Shown: piece by piece, positions 6,127 to 17,162 of the stretch
Layout: each line of letters starts with the position of its first letter
How positions within the stretch are numbered: the first letter of the stretch is position 1
Assembly (NCBI GenBank): GCA_964541755.1
Contig: CAZIRF010000047.1
Span: forward strand, 1 to 20,218
DNA: 20,218 nt
Reading direction: 5' to 3'
Source of the DNA: CAZIRF01 sp964541755
Lineage (GTDB): Bacteria > Spirochaetota > Spirochaetia > Treponematales > Breznakiellaceae
The notes under the pieces: generated by a model
What the model was told of the DNA's origin: nothing
Database searches by the model: none
Seen by the model: the letters and a program-made list of their open reading frames with translations, nothing else
Position numbers and translations under genes: made by a program

Positions 6127-8007
6127 ATGAAGGGAACCGTGAAACACAAGACGCTTATATCGATCGGATTCAAGTTGACGACCATCGTGTCGTTACTCCT
6201 CGTGCTTTCCTTGGGAGGGCTCACCCTGCTCGCTTCCCTGTTTTTTAGCGAGGAGGTTGAGCGTACCCTGCGCAGCTCCACCCTCGAACAGGTGGATTTG
6301 GTGGCTTCGAAGATCGAGTCGGAACTGGAGGCCGCAGTTGGCACCGGGAAATTGCTCGCCGCTTCGCTGGATGGCGGGCTTGTTTATCGGGGGACCCAGG
6401 AGCCTGCTACTGCCGATATCCTGCGGGCCAATCCCCGATTGCGGGACGCCCGAATCCTGCGCCGGCCGGAAGGGGTCCTCGAGCTGCATGCCAAAGTTGG
6501 CGAGAGCTATCAGACTGAATCTCCCCTTGCGCGCAGTCCGTCTCTGGAAGACTTGGACAGGGCCTTTGGCACGGCACTTGATCGGGCGTTTGCGGGGGAA
6601 TTGGTCATTGCAAATCTTTCTCCGGAGTATGCAGAGGCCGTTCTTGGCATTGCCTTGCCCTGGCTTATGCAGAGTGATACCAAAGCCGATTCGGTTCTTG
6701 TCCTTGTGTGGGCCATAGATGCGGTGCTCGATGCCCTGGCCAGTCGTGAGTTGCGCGAGAATCTCCTGGTCGATGCCCGCGGCAACCTTTTGGCCCATTC
6801 TTCGCGCGAGCGGGTGTTGGCGCGGGAGTCCCTGCTCGAGCATCCCCTTGTGCGCGATGCCCTGGCTGGCGAGACAAGCCTCAAACAACTGCAATATATC
6901 GACAGCAGCGGGACTGTATCGATCGGGTCATGGCGCCGCTTTTTCGACGGTACCATCTATGCCCTCTCCAGCACCGACCGCGATGCCGCTCTTGAGGGCG
7001 TGCGGTTTTTACGACAGCAGAATGTCTTCATATCGGTCATCATCCTCTGTGTGGCCATCATCTTTCTCCTGCTCTTTTCGAAGACGCTCACCGTACCACT
7101 CAAGCAGCTCGTTTCGGGGGCCATGCGCATCGGGGAGGGGGATTTTTCCATGCGGGTGGTGCCCAAGACACGCGATGAAATTGGACGCCTGGCAGAGACC
7201 TTCAACAGTATGGCGACAGGGCTCGAGGAGCGGGAAAAGATCAAGAGTGCCTTCGGTAAATTCGTCAACAAGGATATTGCAGACAAAGTCCTCAAGGGCG
7301 AGATACAGTTGGGTGGTGAATCGCGAACGGTTTCCATCTTTTTTTCGGATATACGTTCTTTTACGGCCATATCCGAGCAACTCTCGCCGCATGAGGTTGT
7401 CACTTTTCTCAACGAGTATCTCAGTTTGATGGTGGGCTGTGTGAACCGTACCCACGGTGTTGTCGACAAATTTATCGGGGATGCAATCATGGCCACCTGG
7501 GGGGTGCCGACGTCCCGCGGTAATGATACGGAAAACGCCATTATCAGTGCACTGTGCATGCGCAAAGCCCTTGCCTCATTCAACCGGTCACGCGGGGTAC
7601 CGGGCAAGCCGATCATCAAGATTGGCTGTGGAATCAACACCGGCGAAGTCATTGTCGGGCAGATTGGTTCAACCGAGCGAATGGAATACACCTGCATTGG
7701 CGATGCGGTCAATCTCGCGTCGCGTATCGAGTCGCTCAACAAGCTCTTCCACACCGATATTCTCATTTCCCAGAAGTCGTACGAGCTGGTGCGTGATATC
7801 TTCGTTGTAGAACCCATGCGAATGATTCACGTAAAGGGAAAGGCGCAGCCCCTGCAGATTTACGCCGTTCTGGGGCGCCGGGCCGATCCTGATTGTCCCC
7901 GGTCCGTCGAAGAACTTCGTGCGCAACTTGGCCTGGACCCGGTGGATTTGGACAGTGTCGATCCCGATCGCGAGGAACGCAAGTATGAAATCGTCCGGGA
8001 GGTTTGA
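6127..8007 (+). CDS. Membrane-bound class III adenylate cyclase (Cache-like sensor, HAMP, cyclase)
   Basis: Makes cAMP from ATP at the inner membrane. Domains in order: TM1 (~17-39), a ~258-residue periplasmic region that looks like a Cache sensor (NLLVDARGNLLAHSS), TM2 (~299-317), HAMP (~318-370), and the catalytic domain (~398-580). The catalytic set is complete: metal aspartates D408 (FFSDIRSF) and D452 (FIGDAIMATWG), adenine-specifying K448 and D526 (CIGDAVNLASR), and transition-state N529 and R533. K and D at the base-recognition sites argue for ATP over GTP. The ATG at 6127 has no ribosome binding site of its own; a GTG at 6139 preceded by AAGGGA may be the real start, removing four residues. 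The last 23 bases overlap the FecR-type gene. The sensor gene upstream and envelope genes downstream suggest one signalling operon. Confidence 0.93.
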   Translation: MKGTVKHKTLISIGFKLTTIVSLLLVLSLGGLTLLASLFFSEEVERTLRSSTLEQVDLVASKIESELEAAVGTGKLLAASLDGGLVYRGTQEPATADILRANPRLRDARILRRPEGVLELHAKVGESYQTESPLARSPSLEDLDRAFGTALDRAFAGELVIANLSPEYAEAVLGIALPWLMQSDTKADSVLVLVWAIDAVLDALASRELRENLLVDARGNLLAHSSRERVLARESLLEHPLVRDALAGETSLKQLQYIDSSGTVSIGSWRRFFDGTIYALSSTDRDAALEGVRFLRQQNVFISVIILCVAIIFLLLFSKTLTVPLKQLVSGAMRIGEGDFSMRVVPKTRDEIGRLAETFNSMATGLEEREKIKSAFGKFVNKDIADKVLKGEIQLGGESRTVSIFFSDIRSFTAISEQLSPHEVVTFLNEYLSLMVGCVNRTHGVVDKFIGDAIMATWGVPTSRGNDTENAIISALCMRKALASFNRSRGVPGKPIIKIGCGINTGEVIVGQIGSTERMEYTCIGDAVNLASRIESLNKLFHTDILISQKSYELVRDIFVVEPMRMIHVKGKAQPLQIYAVLGRRADPDCPRSVEELRAQLGLDPVDLDSVDPDREERKYEIVREV

Positions 8008-9991
8008 TTTTCTCGTCATTCTCATACTGATGGGCATAGCGGGGACCGCGGCCACCCTTCTCTGGCGCGGGTACCGGGAGGGAGCGCGGGGGACGGGGGC
8101 GCCAGTTGGACATATTGAGGCAGTATCCCGTACAACCGAGCGAAAAATGGCCCGTTCTGCCCGTTGGTTTCGGGCAGATGAAGCCTCTGATGTGTACAAC
8201 CACGATACCCTGCGAACCGGGCCGCGCTCGTCACTTTCCGTCATGCTCGATGACGGAACACGATTGGAAATAGGGCCCGATTCCCTGCTTGTTATCGATC
8301 GTTCCTTTGGTACCGATTTGTCCCTGGCGGCCGGCACGGTGCGCGTAACTTCCGGGGGAGGTCGTGGAGATGTGCGGCTGCGTACGACAGAAGGCCAAGC
8401 GGTCTTGACGGTTGGCAGTATGCTGGTCGAGGAGAAGGTCGGGCGTTCCCGTGTCGTTCTCGAGGAGGGGCGCGCCCGTTTCGAGCCGGCGGAGTCCGAC
8501 ACGGCGAATGCCGTTCAACGAGGCGCAGGGCGTGAATTGCCTATGGAAGACGGGATGGGCCCGACGACCACGATACCGGCGGCCACGCTGCCGGCGACCA
8601 ATTCAGACGAAGCTCCCCAGCCGCCGTCCTCCCCGGTGGAGTTGGAGGCTGGCCAGCTCTTCGACAGCGAAAGTGGCGATTTGCGCCCTCTTTCAAGCGA
8701 GGATGAGGATCTGTTCGCGCCTCCCGTCCTTGCCGCTGCCCTTGAGACGCCCCGCCTTTTGTCGCCGATTGATACCCGTCTTGCCAGATCCGTACTCCCC
8801 GCGCCCGTTTCGCTCGAATGGACCCGGGTGGCAGCCGCACGGGGGTATGCGGTTCGGATTCTCGATGCCGGGAATGGAAGTCTTGTTACAGAGCGTATCG
8901 TATCGCAGCCCTCGTTACTGGTCGAGTTACCGTCAATCGGGGCCTACCGTTGGGAGGTAGCTGCACTCCCTGTCTCTGCCAACGTGAAGAGCGGCGAAAA
9001 CGGGACAAGTGAACTCCGTTACACAGAGCCTGCCGGGTTTACGCTCGAGCTCCTTGCGGCAAAAGCGCCCGTTCTCCATGTGGTTACCCGCGCTCCCGGC
9101 GCCCTTCTGGCTGGCGTGCCCCTTCTACGCTGGGATCGCCCCCACGCGGTGCGAAGTTGGGAGCTTGAACTTCTGGATCTGGACAATCCCGATAGCCCCC
9201 CAGTGGCGCAGGTGCTCACCCGTTCTTTCTTGATGGCATCGCCTGCGATGGTTGGCGGTCGTTGGCGTATCACGCTGCGAAGCATATTGCCCGACGCTAC
9301 CCGTTCACCCCCATCAACGCTCGATGTTGATATACCGGCCTGGTCGACCCTTGTGGTACGCGCTCCATCCCTTGGCGCATTGGTCGAAGACCATGCTGTT
9401 TTTTCCTGGGAAGATCCCAATGAGGGGCGCCGCTATCGTTTCGAGTTGGCGGCCAGTGAAGACTTTCTGTCACCCCTTCTTTCACGCGATCTCGAGGGGC
9501 GTTCCATTGAATTGCCTCTGAATGCCTATGAGCCAGGCCGGCTGTATTGGCGCGCACTCCTTCTGGATGCCGGGAACGCTGTTCTCGCGGCAAGTCCGGT
9601 GAGCCCGATAGTAAAGGCTGCCCGCCTCGCAAGCCCGCGCCTGCGGGAACCGGCTTTGGATACTGTCTTTGACCCGGTATCCATCAGCAGTCTCTCCTTT
9701 TCCTGGGACACCGTACCGGAGGCGCACTATTACGAGTTGCGGATTTTCAGGCGGATGGGAGACCGGGATAGTCTCGTCCGTAGTGTTCGTATCGATGAGC
9801 CCCGTTGGCGGCTGCTTGATTTTTCGGGTTTTTCATTTGATCGCTTCCATTGGCAAGTGAGCGCGATACGGCGCATGGATACTGACGAATTGGCCCAAAG
9901 CAGTAGCGAATGGTCTTGGTTTCGTTTCGAACAGACAGAGACCCTTGCCGTACCAAAGATAACGGTGATGAAGAAGAAAGGGGTATACTGA
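7985..9991 (+). CDS. Membrane-anchored FecR-domain protein with four Fn3-like repeats
   Basis: The protein is 668 residues from the ATG at 7985, supported by GAGGAA seven bases upstream; this start lies inside the cyclase gene (23-nt overlap). An N-terminal anchor (FLVILILMGIAGTAATLLW, ~9-27) is followed by a FecR domain at ~72-165 (DTLRTGPRSSLSVMLDDG, LEIGPDSLLVI, LAAGTVRV, LTVGSMLVEE). A Pro/Thr/Glu-rich linker (~185-250) leads to four beta-sandwich repeats that share an S-x-x-W ... Y-x-x-x-I/L ... Y/F-x-W pattern: ~255-355, ~360-450, ~456-545 and ~550-650. The cytoplasmic part is only a few residues, so unlike E. coli FecR it has no room for an anti-sigma region and no sigma factor gene is near. 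It probably sits in the inner membrane and reaches into the periplasm. Partner and ligand are unknown. Confidence 0.85.
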   Translation: MKSSGRFDFLVILILMGIAGTAATLLWRGYREGARGTGAPVGHIEAVSRTTERKMARSARWFRADEASDVYNHDTLRTGPRSSLSVMLDDGTRLEIGPDSLLVIDRSFGTDLSLAAGTVRVTSGGGRGDVRLRTTEGQAVLTVGSMLVEEKVGRSRVVLEEGRARFEPAESDTANAVQRGAGRELPMEDGMGPTTTIPAATLPATNSDEAPQPPSSPVELEAGQLFDSESGDLRPLSSEDEDLFAPPVLAAALETPRLLSPIDTRLARSVLPAPVSLEWTRVAAARGYAVRILDAGNGSLVTERIVSQPSLLVELPSIGAYRWEVAALPVSANVKSGENGTSELRYTEPAGFTLELLAAKAPVLHVVTRAPGALLAGVPLLRWDRPHAVRSWELELLDLDNPDSPPVAQVLTRSFLMASPAMVGGRWRITLRSILPDATRSPPSTLDVDIPAWSTLVVRAPSLGALVEDHAVFSWEDPNEGRRYRFELAASEDFLSPLLSRDLEGRSIELPLNAYEPGRLYWRALLLDAGNAVLAASPVSPIVKAARLASPRLREPALDTVFDPVSISSLSFSWDTVPEAHYYELRIFRRMGDRDSLVRSVRIDEPRWRLLDFSGFSFDRFHWQVSAIRRMDTDELAQSSSEWSWFRFEQTETLAVPKITVMKKKGVY

Positions 9992-11480
9992 TGAATTGCG
10001 CCTGCATCAGGGTTCAATTGCTGGCTTCAATCTTGTTTTTATTGTACTCACCCAATCTTTTTGCGCAGGCAGGCTCTACCGATGGGCGAACCCCGGGCTT
10101 CCCCTGGATGATTGAATGGGAAGCGGTCCCCGGCGCCGGGGCCTATCGGGTGGAAATTCGTGACGAAGAGGGGGAAGCACAGGAGCCCATATCGCTTGGT
10201 GCGGATACCCCCGCAGTCGAGCTCTCGCTGCCGGCGGGGGAGTATCAGTTTCGTATTGTCACCCTCAATCGTTTCATGACTGTCGCGAACACAACCGAAT
10301 GGGTGTCTTTTGTCGTGGAGGCCATGGGGCCTCCGCGGGTTCGAACCTGGCCTGGAGCGACGGTAGAACAGGGACAGCGTGTTCGCTTGACCCTTTCCGC
10401 CACCAGGGTGTCCACGCGTGCCAGAGCGGAGCTTCGCTCTCCCTCCGGTGCCCGAATTCGATTGAGTATGAGCAAGCAGGCGGGGGATAATTTCTGGTTA
10501 AGCTCGCCGCCGTTGAATGAACCCGGGGCTTACAGTCTGGTGATGGTTAATCCGCCCGACTATCGGGTATCGCGGGCTCGTGTTGTCCGCGTCAATCCTC
10601 CACCTGCGCCCGAAGTGATTGCGGAAGCCCCTGAAGCGGCGCCGGAGCCCTCGAAAGCGGCGCCGGAAGCCCCGAAAGTGGCGCCGGAGCCCTCGAAAGN
10701 NNNNNNNNNNNNNNNNNNNNNNNNNNNNNNNNNNNNNNNNNNNNNNNNNNNNNNNNNNNNNNNNNNNNNNNNNNNNNNNNNNNNNNNNNNNNNNNNNNNA
10801 AAGTGGCGCCAGAGCCCCCTGAAGCGGCGCCGGAGCCCCCTGAAGCCCTGTTGGGCGACGCCTGTGAACCTGAACCCGCGCTTGTTGTAGTACCGGCGCC
10901 CCGTATTCGATATTACCCCTTTGCGCAAGTCATGCCCGGCTTGGGGCTCGGGTTCGTCATCGGCAGCGAAAATGCAAGCGGGGCCACTGCCTTTGGTCTC
11001 CACGAGAGTCTGCGCATATTCATGACGAGGGTGGCCGATTTTGACCTGCCTGTTGCACTCTCCTGGGGCTATGGAACAGAGCTTTCCATGTCTTGGTCCG
11101 GGGTTCCTGGTGGCGGGGGTGGTTTTGTCGCGCGCGATGGGCTCTTTGTAGGGGATCTGTCCATTCTGCCCTCCCTGATGCTCTCGCGACGACCCTTCCG
11201 TGGGCGCTTGGGCCTTGGCCCCTCCCTTGCTTTTGTTCCGGCACCCGAGAGTATCGGGGAATCCGATGCCGTGAGCACGGTGCGCCTTAAAGGGGGGCTG
11301 GGTGCCCGGATTTCGGCGGGCTTTGACTTTGTCTTCTTGCCGCGACTGTCTGCCTCTTTCGACCTTCGGTATCTCTGTGTCTTTGATGAACGAATTATCC
11401 ACGAAGTGGTAGCCCTTCTGTCCGTCGGCGTACAGCTGCCCATTGGCGCCCCCTTCCTCCCAGAAACCAAAGAGGAATAG
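9991..11480 (+). CDS. Exported Fn3-like/Pro-rich linker/beta-barrel envelope protein, interrupted by assembly gap
   Basis: The ATG at 9991 overlaps the preceding stop by one base (TGATG) and has AAAGGGG upstream. A Sec signal peptide (MNCACIRVQLLASILFLLY..LFAQA, ~1-27) precedes an Fn3-like domain (~36-110, with MIEWEAVPGAGAYRVEI, the same motif as the repeats of the previous gene) and a second beta domain (~113-203). A seven-residue Pro/Ala/Glu repeat follows, then the N run, then the same repeat again. The last ~200 residues are Gly-rich alternating strands (GLGLGFVIG, DLPVALSWGYGTELSMSW, GLGPSLAFVPAP, KGGLGARISAGFDFVF) like an 8-12 strand outer-membrane barrel. The placeholder of 100 Ns breaks the frame, but the matching repeats on both sides show this is one gene, not two. 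It probably spans from the outer membrane into the periplasm. Confidence 0.8.
10633..10841 (+). repeat. 21-bp tandem repeat coding a 7-residue Pro/Ala/Glu linker
   Basis: Three full units precede the gap (10633-10653, 10654-10674, 10675-10695) and two follow it (10800-10820, 10821-10841). They code EAAPEPS, KAAPEAP, KVAPEPS, then KVAPEPP, EAAPEPP. The assembly breaks inside this array, so the true copy number is unknown. Confidence 0.85.
10700..10799. other. Assembly gap of 100 Ns
   Basis: Exactly 100 N bases, the usual scaffold placeholder, inside the 21-bp repeat array. The known units on each side require a real missing length equal to 2 modulo 3 to keep the frame, and 17 modulo 21 if the array is regular. 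Confidence 0.97.
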
Positions 11481-11558
11481 TCGGCTTTCTTCTTTGGGTA
11501 TTCTCGTGGAGGCGCCCTTTCCCTCGAGGGCGTGTATGGGGGGCGCAGACGTTTGCGC

Positions 11559-11587
11559 TTACGGAATGCAGGGTTTTATGTTAGAAT
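11559..11587 (+). promoter_or_regulatory. Candidate promoter of the second LacI-type gene
   Basis: TTACGG (11559-11564) and TAGAAT (11582-11587) are 17 bases apart, and TG at 11579-11580 gives an extended -10. The gene starts at 11619. The 138-base intergenic stretch 11481-11618 also has a 6-bp stem (11513-11518 with 11527-11532) without a T run, a weak terminator candidate at best. Confidence 0.45.
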
Positions 11588-11618
11588 GCCATGACTCAAT
11601 CTGGAGGCAGAAAGAATC

Positions 11619-12680
11619 GTGGCGACAACCAAGGATGTAGCGGCGCTTGCCGGCGTATCATTTACTACCGTCTCTCATGTAATCAACAATACCCGCCCGG
11701 TTTCGCCCGAAACACGTGCGCGTGTAGAAGCCGCAATAAAGGAGTTGGGTTACAGCCCCAACATTTTGGCTCGGGCCCTGCGAAAAGGCGAAACCAAGAC
11801 GATCGGGGTTATCAGTATCAATAATAACGATCCCTACTTTTCGGGGGTCCTCCATGCTGTTCAACAGGTCGCCTGGGGCAATGGGTATGGAGTCTATACC
11901 TCTTGTACCGACCCCTGTACGGCTTGCCTTGCCGATGATGAAGTCTATGACTATGATGACGGCGCGCTGGGAAACCGCGAACGAAAGGCAATCGCCAACA
12001 TGGTGGGTCGTGATATTCAGGGCCTCATACTGAACAGTCTGCAGAGTGATGAGGCCTTGGTGGCCACTCTTGATCACCTGCGTACTCCCTGTATTCTTTT
12101 CCAGCGTTTGGTGCAGGGAGCGCGATGGGATAATTTTGTCAGTGATGATCGGCAGGGTACACGGGATGCCATGTCGCACTTGATCGGTCTGGGCCATCAG
12201 CGTATTGCCCTGGTCAAGGGCTTTAGCTATGAGTCCAATGCGTCGCACAAGCGAGAACAAGCCTGGCGCGAATCGCTCGAGGCCGCGGGCTTGCCGGTGA
12301 ACCCTGCGTTTCTGCGAGATGGACGATTCGACCAGAATGTCGCCTACGATGAAACGAAGGATCTCTTGACTGCGGCCGAGCGGCCAAGCGCCATCCTCTA
12401 TTATTCGGACCTCATGGCGATTGCCGGTATGCGGGCTGCGACTGATCTGGGGCTGTCAATTCCGGCGGATGTCTCGATAATCGGTTATGACAATATTGAT
12501 CAGGATGCGTTTACGGTTCCCCGTTTGAGCTCGGTGAACCAAGTTAGCGAGGACATGGGGCGGGATATGACCGAGCGCCTTCTCGAGCGCATAAAAAACC
12601 CCGACCTCTCGCCCGGGGTATTCACGTATCCGCAATTGCTAACCTTGCGCGAAAGCACAGGGCCGGCCCGGAAGGGCTGA
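11619..12680 (+). CDS. LacI-family transcriptional regulator with a cysteine-rich insertion
   Basis: A 353-residue repressor-type protein. Residues 4-23 are the helix-turn-helix (TKDVAALAGVSFTTVSHVIN), the hinge helix is at ~47-55 (SPNILARAL), and ~61-345 is the effector domain with the usual blocks TIGVISINNNDPYFSGVL, FVSDDRQGTRDAMSHLIGLGHQRIAL and DVSIIGYDNID. The GTG start at 11619 is chosen because the helix-turn-helix begins there and GGAGG lies at 11603-11607. An unusual stretch at ~95-122 carries C96, C100 and C103 (C-x3-C-x2-C) followed by an acidic run (DDEVYDYDDG), where most LacI proteins have a short loop after NTDED. This could bind metal or sense redox; that is inference. The DUF4197 lipoprotein gene follows after 35 bases and may be co-transcribed. 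Target genes and ligand are unknown. Confidence 0.92.
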   Translation: MATTKDVAALAGVSFTTVSHVINNTRPVSPETRARVEAAIKELGYSPNILARALRKGETKTIGVISINNNDPYFSGVLHAVQQVAWGNGYGVYTSCTDPCTACLADDEVYDYDDGALGNRERKAIANMVGRDIQGLILNSLQSDEALVATLDHLRTPCILFQRLVQGARWDNFVSDDRQGTRDAMSHLIGLGHQRIALVKGFSYESNASHKREQAWRESLEAAGLPVNPAFLRDGRFDQNVAYDETKDLLTAAERPSAILYYSDLMAIAGMRAATDLGLSIPADVSIIGYDNIDQDAFTVPRLSSVNQVSEDMGRDMTERLLERIKNPDLSPGVFTYPQLLTLRESTGPARKG

Positions 12681-12715
12681 GGGGCATTTGGAAAACGGAA
12701 AAAAGGAGAGCAATC

Positions 12716-13528
12716 ATGATAAGAAGAGGAAGGCCTTTTGTTTTTCCTGCCGCAAGCGTCTTGATGGCCTTTTTGCTGTCATCCTGCCTTTCTGTCCTTG
12801 AAAATGTATCGCTTCCCGAAGGTATTCGCAGTACACCTCGGGTTTCGGTTACCAACGAGGAAGCCATTCGGGCCCTCAAGGATGCCCTTGTCGAGGGGAT
12901 TCGGGTATCGAGTACCGCCTTGTCGGCGACGGACGGGTATTTTGGCAATGACTTGGTAAAGATCTTCCTCCCGCCGGATGCGGAACCCCTTCTTGATGCC
13001 GTCTCGCGTATTCCGCAGGGACAAAAAATGCTTGATGATGTCATATTGCGGATAAACCGTTCTGCGGAATCTGCGGCTAAAGAAGTACTCCCCATTTTTG
13101 CCGATGCCATTCGCGAGATGAGTATTGCCGACGGTATTGCAATTGTGCGTGGGTCAAATCGCTCTGCAAGCAGGTACCTGGAAGAAAAAACGAGGGCCAA
13201 ACTCCTGGCCCTGTATCAGCCCGGAATCGACAATGCGCTCGCGGCGCCTTTGGTCATGAATATGTCGGCAAAAAATGCTTGGTACAAACTGACGGACAGT
13301 TACAATCGCGTGGGGGCGCCTCTCAATGCTGCGGCACGTCTGGCAAAGCGCAAGGAGCCCATGCCCCCCGTAGAAGTGGACTTGGCCCGCTATGCGACCA
13401 ACCGTGCCTTGGATGGCCTCTTCCTGCTTGTCGGGCAGGAAGAGGAGAAAATTCGGGCCAATCCATTGGCATACAGCTCGGCCATGATCAAAAAGGTCTT
13501 TGGCGCGCTCAAGGATGGGCTCCTGTAA
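12716..13528 (+). CDS. DUF4197-family lipoprotein
   Basis: A 270-residue protein with a lipoprotein signal peptide: hydrophobic ~9-20, then LLSSC with the lipid-carrying cysteine at 24. The mature part matches the helical DUF4197 pattern: EEAIRALKDALVEGI near the start, GYFGNDLVKIFLPPDAEPL, RINRSAESAAKEVLPIFADAI, and a C-terminal block with DLARYATNRALDGLFLLVGQEEEKIRANP. The family is common in Gram-negative bacteria and has no known biochemical role. The ATG at 12716 has AAGGAGAG five bases upstream. It follows the LacI-type gene by 35 bases in the same direction and ends at a nested palindrome facing carB. Confidence 0.88.
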   Translation: MIRRGRPFVFPAASVLMAFLLSSCLSVLENVSLPEGIRSTPRVSVTNEEAIRALKDALVEGIRVSSTALSATDGYFGNDLVKIFLPPDAEPLLDAVSRIPQGQKMLDDVILRINRSAESAAKEVLPIFADAIREMSIADGIAIVRGSNRSASRYLEEKTRAKLLALYQPGIDNALAAPLVMNMSAKNAWYKLTDSYNRVGAPLNAAARLAKRKEPMPPVEVDLARYATNRALDGLFLLVGQEEEKIRANPLAYSSAMIKKVFGALKDGLL

Positions 13529-13537
13529 CAGTGATTT

Positions 13538-13585
13538 GGCGGCCGCAAAGCGGCCGCCGCTCTACAGCGGCCGCTTTGCGGTCGC
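13538..13585. terminator. Nested palindrome between convergent genes, probable bidirectional terminator
   Basis: Hairpin A has 9-bp perfect arms GGCGGCCGC/GCGGCCGCC around AAA (13538-13558). Hairpin B is GCGGCCGC-TTT-GCGGTCGC (13567-13585). B is the reverse complement of the core of A at 18 of 19 positions, so the two can also pair with each other around a 9-base loop. It lies between the DUF4197 stop (13528) and the carB stop (13592). There is no T run on either strand, so termination is inferred from position and structure. Confidence 0.6.
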
Positions 13586-13591
13586 TCTCAA

Positions 13592-16828
<3,237 letters not shown>

Positions 16829-16930
16829 CAAGAATCCCCCGCGCCACGCTATCACAAATACCCGCTGGCAGGCAATCCGCTTGCCGGAAACGGGCAGTAC
16901 TTCTGTCCATAAAATGGGTATATACTGGGG

Positions 16931-16961
16931 CCCTTGCAAAACTCGGGGAGTTTTGCAAGGG
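16931..16961. repeat. Inverted repeat 1: 14-bp arms, 3-base loop
   Basis: CCCTTGCAAAACTC (16931-16944) pairs perfectly with 16948-16961 around GGG. It lies about 103 bases before the carB start on the carB side of the region. No T run follows on either strand, so a simple terminator is unlikely. Confidence 0.9.
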
Positions 16962-16979
16962 TTACCAATAATGTATGGT

Positions 16980-17030
16980 GGCGAATGAATTACATGTCCA
17001 TATAATATAACGAGATGAAATTCATTCGCC
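16980..17030. repeat. Inverted repeat 2: 12-bp arms, 27-base AT-rich centre
   Basis: GGCGAATGAATT (16980-16991) pairs perfectly with AATTCATTCGCC (17019-17030). The long centre contains TATAAT, so this could be a pair of operator half-sites around a promoter as easily as a hairpin. Confidence 0.85.
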
Positions 17031-17032
17031 CA

Positions 17033-17073
17033 AGGGCTGATATCAAAAATAACCGATTTTTGATATTGGCTCT
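17033..17073. repeat. Inverted repeat 3: 11 perfect pairs, 18 with G-U pairs
   Basis: ATATCAAAAAT (17040-17050) pairs with ATTTTTGATAT (17056-17066) around AACCG. Seven more outer pairs (17033-17039 with 17067-17073) form in plus-strand RNA when G-U is allowed. The excess of G-U over A-C at these sites favours a plus-strand RNA structure. Confidence 0.8.
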
Positions 17074-17082
17074 ACTGATAGT

Positions 17083-17122
17083 GAAGGGGTTGTTGCAAGA
17101 GTAAGCATGCAACAACCCCTTC
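17083..17122. repeat. Inverted repeat 4: 15-bp perfect arms
   Basis: GAAGGGGTTGTTGCA (17083-17097) pairs with TGCAACAACCCCTTC (17108-17122) around a 10-base loop. It ends 40 bases before the acetyltransferase ATG and would lie in its leader RNA if transcription starts upstream. Confidence 0.9.
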
Positions 17123-17162
17123 CATGCGCAGTACACACGACAGCGGGAACAGGGAGGGGATA

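Larger units (their letters stand above)
16829..17162. other. Non-coding divergent region between carB and the GNAT gene, rich in hairpins
   Basis: 334 bases with no convincing gene. It should hold the carB promoter (minus) and the acetyltransferase promoter (plus). A consensus TATAAT occurs at 17001-17006 on the plus strand but lacks a partner -35, so I assign no promoter. Bases ~16965-17080 are AT-rich compared with both flanks. Four perfect inverted repeats in a row fill 16931-17122 and are listed separately. Confidence 0.7.

Noticed and set aside
10335..10355. GGTTCGAACC, a tRNA T-loop-like sequence
   Set aside because: The flanking bases do not form a T stem and no cloverleaf surrounds it; it lies in frame inside the Fn3/barrel protein gene.
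11513..11532. Rho-independent terminator after the barrel protein gene
   Set aside because: The 6-bp stem is followed by G-rich sequence with no T run, so the evidence is too weak to list it as a feature.
16929..16962. Upstream start for carB at 16939
   Set aside because: It would add 37 residues unlike CarB, its start lies inside a perfect inverted repeat, and the ATG at 16828 gives the normal protein length and N-terminus.
16931..17122. Integron attC sites
   Set aside because: The hairpins are perfect and lack the R'/R'' core pattern (RYYYAAC/GTTRRRY) with extrahelical bases, and no integrase gene is present.
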